A DNA stretch of 64,000 nucleotides from Sesamum alatum (taxonomy: Eukaryota > Streptophyta > Magnoliopsida > Lamiales > Pedaliaceae). The translations under genes were made by a program, and so were the position numbers. Position 1 is the stretch's first letter. Every line of letters starts with the position of its first letter. The notes under the pieces were generated by a model that saw only the letters and a program-made list of their open reading frames with translations, searched no databases and was not told where the DNA came from. The DNA lies in contig JACGWO010000004.1 of assembly GCA_034509735.1 (NCBI GenBank), positions 9,219,395-9,283,394 of the forward strand, in the 5' to 3' direction. This document shows, one piece after another, positions 57,754 to 64,000 of the stretch.

Positions 57754-57875
57754 AACAAGCTGAACTATATGTAATTCTGGAGCTCTGTCTCCTGTCTTTT
57801 GCCTGTACTCAGACTATAATCTTGCAACTTTATAGCCAGAGGAGCAACTAAGCTCACACAACAGCGCCTTCCGTC

Positions 57876-60800
57876 ATGGCTATCGAATGTCTGGTCTTAG
57901 GTAACTAACTTTCCCCTTTGGAGAAATACAGTTTGAGAAATGTTTATGAACTGAAATGTTGTCTGCTTTCTGTTTGATGAATTACCTCATAGAGTGCTTT
58001 CTTTTTTCTGACAATGCATGTATGCGACAGGCGCGGGACAAGAGGTAGGGAAGAGCTGCGTGGTTGTGGCGATAAATGGGAAGAGAATCATGTTTGACTG
58101 CGGAATGCACATGGGTTATCTAGACCACCGCCGATACCCTGACTTTTCTTTGATTTCTAAGTCGCATGACTTTACCAGTTCACTCTCGTGCATAATCATC
58201 ACACACTTCCACTTGGACCACATTGGAGCACTTCCATATTTTACTCAAGTTTGTGGCTACAATGGCCCCATTTACATGACGGTATATCTTGATTTACATA
58301 TTCTCGTAGGAATTTTTTGTTTTTTTCTTTTTGGTTTGTCTTTAAGATTTGGCTCATTGCTAAGTTTACATTTTAATGAATCCTTTTGATAAATTTTACA
58401 TACAGTATCCAACAAAAGCCCTGGCTCCACTGATGCTTGAGGATTATCGAAAAGTAATGGTTGACAGAAGAGGGGAGGAAGAGCAGTTTAGTTCGGAGCA
58501 TATTGTTGAATGTATGAAGAAAGGTAGAGGACACAGTTGCCTTTTGTCCTTTCTTCAATCTCATTGCCAATTTTAGTTCTTTTTCTTTTAGCATGATTAG
58601 TTAAAGGTTGAGTTAAGAGAGCTTTATGTAGAAAACATTGTTGATTAACATCTTTCAGAAATCGATAGTGAATAGAAACCTTAATCCAAGTATTAATTAC
58701 GCAGCCTTGACTTTCAACGCAGGATAATCAATCGGTTGATTCTCGGTGGTTTTAATAGTTCTTGCCACGGCCATTTTAAAACCTGCAACATATTCTAGTG
58801 TTTTGTCTATTTGTATATAATTTGGAGTTGCTTATATGTTTTCTGCAACAAAATAAAATTTAGGACACGTTTTTGGATTGAGTAGAAATTTGATGATAGA
58901 GGTTATCAATCTCGCATTCCCAAATTTGTCCTCAGAGTGGGAACACCAGCAAGGCGGTGTAAACTAGTTCAAACACAAGATAAGAGAAGTGATAAAGAGG
59001 AAATGAAACATACGAAATGAGACATCCACATTATTACAGCTTTGAACTCAACTCAAGTCCTGGGGCTGGAACTAATAGCTGTCCTGAGTGCCTGAAGCTT
59101 CCATCTTTGATGGGTTTAGGACAGTCTTACTCTGCAAGCAAGGAAGGTGTTTTAGTGAATTGAACATGTGACCCACCAGGAAGGAGCAAACTTATGATTC
59201 TATCAAGGCATGTCCTTGAACTGAATTAGCAGCTGAACCCTGACATGTTGTGTTATTTGTTTCTTTTGTAACTAGGGAAAAAGAACTTTTGTGGTGCGCT
59301 ATCAAACCTTAAGTTGCATGAAATTTTTTTACAGGTGTGTAATAGATTATGAGACCTGCCACAAAGTCTTAAGTGGTAGAAGATCACAAGCTGCGGTGCA
59401 GCATGCGGTAGCCTTGATCTAGTGTTTATGTTATCCAAGACTAAATTATTGCGTATTTGCTTATGATTTTTTCAACTTTCAATATATGCTGATAATGTGA
59501 AGGAAGTTGATGGACTCCAATTGATGTACAAACAGCTTCATAACATGCTGTTGTTTTGTGCTTTGATGCTTTGAATCAGTTAGCATGAGTTGGTTGGACC
59601 TGAAATTTAGCCCATCTCCCATATATAAGGGCTTATTTTGGAGATCAATTTCTCCTGCCTCATTTGCCAGAAGGGGAGCAGATATATTATGGATTGGCTT
59701 ATCCATCTTCCTTTCTATATGCCAGAGCTTATAATGACGTTCTACCTAAAACCTAAACTGAATACATAAACAATTCTGAAGTTTTTGGAGGAGGTCCCTC
59801 TTATTGATTCCCAGTTAGTTTGTGTTGACGTAGAACTTCTCCTCTCTTTTTTCTTTTTCTGGACTTCTTATCATTTCTTTAAAACAATCTTTATCTCTTA
59901 GTGTCTCCTCAAATGCAAGACTATGTTTAAGGAGTGAGCTGTAGCATGGCACAGCATGGGCCTCAAATATTCACTTATTGCATTCTTGTCGCACTGGTCT
60001 TATTTTCTTATGAAAGTTATGTTGTTAATCAGTCATTCCCATCAACTATGTCCTAAACTGTGAAGCATTAGGCTTAGGATATCAGAGCATCAAGTGCCTG
60101 AAATTGGTCTCCAGAGATGCGCTGGTTAAATGTTGTGAGCATTTCAATTGTTCTGTTATTTAATCATATATTGCTGTACTTTGACTTCTATGTTTCTGCA
60201 ACACAGTCACTGCAGTGGATCTGAAGCAGACTATACAGGTTGATGAAGACCTCCAGATCCGTGCATACTATGCAGGGCATGTAAGAGTTTGAAACTTTTT
60301 CCTTCAAACATGCATATTATCCAAAGCTCTCACTTTAATAACAAACTCACACATGCTACTTCAATGGATGATCCATTCAACTTGTTGGTATAAGGATTAC
60401 CATACTGAAAATGTAAACTCATCTTGCCATTTTAACAGGTCTGTCCCTTGATAATGAGCGCATCTTTTGTAAGAATTGTTTGGATGCCAAATTTGTGCCT
60501 TAACACATAATCAAATTGATCTAAAAGTCATGCAATACATGGAACAAATAGCAAAAGTATTGGAAACTGAATTGATTCAGTATTCTTTATATCTTGAGGT
60601 TCTTGCTGTATCAACTCGTAGGAGCAATGGTAGGCTGTGACTTCTACTCTTTCGTCTATCAATTTTATACTTACACTAAAAACGAACATTTTCGCATATT
60701 GGGTTTTAGTGGTGGACATAATTGCAAGTGTAAAATGGATGAGAAGGAGGCTCCTATTTATGGATCTCCAGTCCTCAAATTATTTATTACTTATGCTGGT

Positions 60801-62022
60801 AGACAGAAAGTCTTGACTCATGCAGAAGTAACCCTTACAAATTGTTGTTACTTCCACCAGATTTGAAGTGTATGTTTGGGACTTGTGATTTACCCGAAAA
60901 GGGCCCTGCAATTCTATCGTCCTAACATGACATCCTTGTCCTTCAAATAAGTTCTAGCAAGTGTTGTTTCTGTATCCTACATGGTTTTTTTGTGGTATTA
61001 ATGGGTTCCTTAATAGAGATGGAATTGATACCATTAGTATAACTTGGTTCATATGAAGCAAGATTATCTCTTAGTATTATTGGGCATCGTCGTTCTCTCG
61101 GGAAAGTGCTAAGTTGTATACCAGATAACATGTTCTATTCAGGAATCTCTAATTATTCATGTTTATTTCTAATTACAACTTTGCACTGTTATAACGGAGC
61201 TAATCAATCTTGGAACAATCTTTGTAAAATTGTAATTTGGAAGTTTAATTTCTTATCTTTGCTGGATTCTTCTGTTTATGAAGATGATGTTCCTTGAGAA
61301 ATGCCCAATCTTTAATGTGATGATATTTTAACATGCTTCTTAGGTTCTTGGGGCTGCAATGTTTTATGCCAAAGTGGGAGATGCTGCCATAGTGTATACA
61401 GGGGATTACAATATGACACCCGATAGACATCTCGGAGCAGCTCAAATTGACCGACTGCAGCTGGATCTCGTTATAACTGAGTGAGTATGATGCTGACACC
61501 CAGTAAATGAATGATAATTAGTTGTTAATTTTGTATGTACGTGGGTGAGTGGTAGGGCCTAGCTGTCTGTGGCTATCAGTTATATAAGTGGAGAGAACCC
61601 GTCTTTTTGGAGGCCATGTAAACTGTACATCACGGCCTTACAAGTTTCCTTGTATATGTTTGATGTCTCTCAGTTGCATTTCATGTTGTCTGAAAACTAG
61701 AGACCTTATTTGGAGCAAGGTCCCATGGTTTGACATTTGCATCAGCAAGGTCAGATCATATTTTACCGATGGGCCTTCTGAAAAAGAAGTTAGATGCATG
61801 TGTAAAATAGATGAAGTGAAACTGCATCATAATTACGGATTCTTATCTGTTCAGCTTCATATATCCATCTGCATTCTTCCTTGCAAGCATATTCACAGTT
61901 GCCTGATCGATGTGTATAAGTTTTGTGTTAAAGGCATCCTCCAAATTTTGTTGGACAGGTCAACCTATGCTACAACGTACCGTGATTCAAAATATGTTCG
62001 AGAGAGGGAATTTCTGAAAGCA
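57876..62022 (+). CDS. INTS11: Integrator subunit 11 / CPSF73-II endonuclease, first six exons (partial)
   Basis: Exons 57876-57900, 58031-58281, 58406-58523, 60207-60280, 61344-61480 and 61959-62022 join in frame with GT-AG introns into residues 1-223. The start is the [18 protein letters not shown] methionine, as in plant CPSF73-II. This is the metallo-beta-lactamase domain of the RNA 3'-end endonuclease: [10 protein letters not shown] at residues 65-74 holds the HxHxDH zinc motif (H67, H69, D71, H72). H156 lies in YYAGHVLGA, D177 in YTGDYNM, and ESTYA is at 202-206. The [11 protein letters not shown] start, [10 protein letters not shown] and the FDCGMHMGY segment fit the INTS11/CPSF73-II branch better than CPSF73-I. 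Animal INTS11 processes snRNA and attenuates transcription; the plant role is partly inferred. The beta-CASP and C-terminal parts (perhaps 300 residues) lie beyond the window. Confidence 0.93.
57901..58030 (+). other. INTS11: INTS11 intron 1
   Basis: Starts gtaact, ends gcgacag. It interrupts the Gly codon after the first 25 coding bases, so exon 1 encodes only eight full residues. Confidence 0.85.
58524..60206 (+). other. INTS11: INTS11 intron 3 (1.7 kb)
   Basis: Donor gtagag, acceptor gcaacacag. AT-rich; no recognisable transposon or second gene inside. Confidence 0.8.
60281..61343 (+). other. INTS11: INTS11 intron 4 (1.06 kb)
   Basis: Donor gtaaga, acceptor cttcttag. Chance frames inside (60594-60866 plus, 60943-61131 minus) show no family motif. 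Confidence 0.8.
61481..61958 (+). other. INTS11: INTS11 intron 5
   Basis: Donor gtgagt after the first two bases of a Glu codon, acceptor ttggacag. The frame at 61588-62028 that runs through it is not a separate gene. Confidence 0.8.
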
Positions 62023-64000
62023 GTATGAATCTTCACTAAATAAACTTTTGTTTGTCTGATATGCTTATTGTTCTTGTTATTGTTTTATATCCTTATTTTT
62101 TTCGTTCCCTATGTGTAATTTAATATTGTAGGTAGAAAGTTTAATCTAACATTTGCAGTGTTCTACATTTTCTATTTAATACTCCTGAGTGGAAATGAAT
62201 GATACTGAATAATTAGAACTCCACTGGTTACAATTGGTATAAGTGATGACCTCTCTCTCTCTTTCAATAAATCAAGCTTACAGGTATAGTTGTACGCTGA
62301 TTTTGGATAATTCATCTCTCTTTATGGCCAAATAGCATGCCTCCTAGATATAACATTTGCCCTATATGATGCAGTATGCAGTGGACTCACATACCGTATG
62401 ACCACTAACAAAAATGTTTTAGAGAGCAAGTATTGGGGGAATGTTTAACAAGTGTTTCAATGTTCTATTAGCCCTACAAACTTGTCATGCATATAAGCTT
62501 CTCATTTACTACTATTTATTTTCTAGTTTTAGAGTTAGAATGGATGAATGCACCAATGGTTATAGAGCCCTCTCTTAGCTACAAATCTATTTAGAGCTGA
62601 CTCAACTCCTTGCTATATAATCTGAGTGCATGTAGGATCTCTAAGTAGGACTTGCCTCTCCTGGGGTGGGTTCGGGATGGCTAAATGAGTAGCGGAGGTA
62701 ATGGATTCTTATTCGCAGACCTGCTCAGATTTCGCAACAGGTCTGTGCAAACCCACCCCAGAGGTACCCTATATAGATTACACACATACACACCTATATA
62801 TACACATGTTAAGTCTCTAGGTTTTGTTCATCCACTTCAACAGATCTGAGATTGACTTCTCCATTCCTCTTTTCTTAGCATTGATCTTCACTGTTATTCT
62901 CTTGTTTATAACTTATCCACCTCTAGAGTCCGAGTTGCCTTCCTCATTCCTCAGTGCCCATCAAGTGCTACCCCCATCTCACTTGGACCAGCACCATCCC
63001 ACTGTTCCACTGCCAGCTGCCCCTCCAGCTTGACATCTCTATTACCTATGCTATGTCTATTGCCAACAGCCAGTTTCTGACGTTCGTCTTTCCTCCACGC
63101 TGTTCCACTACATCATGAAGCTTTGGGAGTTTGGGTATTCCATTTTTTTGACTTGGTTCCTCCACTTCTTGTTGTAAAGATCCTTATACAAAGGATTTAA
63201 GACCTGTAGGGCTTTTGCCATATAGTGTGTATAAAATACCGTAGATACACTGTTGCTTCTAATTGTTGGTAAAATTCTGGAGAGATAAATGAATTTCATG
63301 TGTATCATTTGGGCTAGTCGGTCCAGCAGGTTTTACAGGTCAGACCCATTAGGTCTGGTGGGTACGGGGATAGATTGAGGCAGGTTCTTGGGTCTACTCA
63401 AGCCTAGTCAGGATAGGTGTCTAGTTTGGTTAAATGTACCCAATCCACCCTATTGCCATCCCTAGTAACAGTAGAAAGCTGGTGTAGAAAGTTTGTAACT
63501 CTAAATTGTTTTGACATCCTATCTGACACTGGCAATACCTGCAATTGATCAATCTTCTTTATCAAGGAGGATTATTAGCTGTACATTTGTTAAGAGTGTG
63601 ATGCTTGAACAGTATGATAAGTTAATAGTTTTTTACCAACTTGAGATCCCAAAAATATGGATGTATTATGTATTTCAACTGTTGTAGGTTGAGAGTTCTA
63701 GTTGAACCAGAACACTGTAAGTAGTATGACACCAGTATCAGAAGATAGTCCTAAGGATTTGAAAATTGTATACCAATTACCTATACTTCTAAATGATGCA
63801 CTGATGTTTTAATGTGCAGACTGCAATTCACAGAAGTAATTCAGGTTCATGAAAATATGAAATATGTCTCTGCACTCTGTATCAAGCTCGACTTGCTTTC
63901 ATGAAAATTCTACAATGTGGATGTTTTTCAATGTTATATGTCCTGTGCCTTCCTCCTAAATCTTGCTTTCTAATTGATGTTTGTATAATTTACGGAGTGT
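62023..64000 (+). other. INTS11: INTS11 intron 6, incomplete at window end
   Basis: Donor gtatga. No sequence matching the next conserved segment (VHKCVAGGGK in relatives) was found before 64000, so the intron is at least 1,978 bp. It contains no clear transposon. The frame at 62824-63033 is unrecognised. Confidence 0.7.

Larger units (their letters stand above)
57471..57771. repeat. Direct tandem duplication (153-bp period) before INTS11
   Basis: 57471-57618 and 57624-57771 are near copies: ttataagct, caaaaattttgcc, agccaaacacccccttaatc and cacttcccgccaacaagctg appear in both. The unit covers the right end of the TIR element plus ~40 bp of its original flank, so the duplication came after the insertion. 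It ends about 105 bp before the INTS11 start codon. Confidence 0.85.

Noticed and set aside
61588..62028. 146-codon plus frame across INTS11 intron 5 and exon 6
   Set aside because: It includes exon 6 in the wrong context; splice sites and the conserved ESTYA reading explain exon 6, and the rest has no homology features.

Overview
This is plant nuclear DNA, most likely from a eudicot. The background is AT-rich, 9-bp-TSD MITEs are common, there are plant-type Copia, Tat-lineage Gypsy, L1, MULE and PIF/Harbinger elements, and at the right edge there is an intron-rich gene. That gene is the start of the plant Integrator/CPSF-type endonuclease INTS11, called CPSF73-II in plants. No bacterial, CRISPR, rRNA or tRNA feature was seen. 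I did not try to name the species.

Region by region. 1-5471 is a broken array of one Copia family (here family A): its 5' leader with a striking GC-rich block, the reverse complement of an initiator-Met tRNA primer site, one truncated LTR, a second leader, one almost full LTR and a third partial LTR. 5472-7200 holds a related LTR with an internal duplication and a Copia RNase H remnant. 7390-11140 carries PIF/Harbinger transposase and Myb/SANT pieces, all on the minus strand. 13320-20320 contains an unassigned GC-rich block, a Copia gag fragment, a pair of LTRs facing each other (a potential hairpin of over 1 kb) broken by a 1.26-kb TIR element, and a probable mitochondrial insertion. 20322-28880 contains several foldback MITEs, a MULE lacking its catalytic core, a plastid atpA fragment, and a plus-strand L1 3' end that was itself hit by two TIR elements.

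29310-52770 is a nested stack. A minus-strand L1 reverse transcriptase was hit by a full-length family A Copia (29929-39916, TSD taact, LTRs over 99% identical by eye) and by a solo family A LTR (41221-52574). The solo LTR was hit in turn by a PIF-type MITE (TSD TTA) and by a complete Tat-like Gypsy (43563-52500, TSD attac). The Gypsy has gag, protease, RT, two RNase H domains and integrase on the minus strand, a block of ~38-bp hairpin repeats, and an extra antisense ORF on the plus strand.

52580-57770 is AT-rich sequence with further TIR elements; two have perfect 9-bp TSDs. A PIF-like MITE ends just upstream of INTS11, and its right end plus flank is duplicated directly (153-bp period), which doubles an E2F-like motif. 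57876-62022 holds six INTS11 exons encoding residues 1-223 with the metal-binding HxHxDH motif; the gene runs past the end of the window. INTS11 is the only clear host gene; nearly everything else is transposon or organelle DNA.
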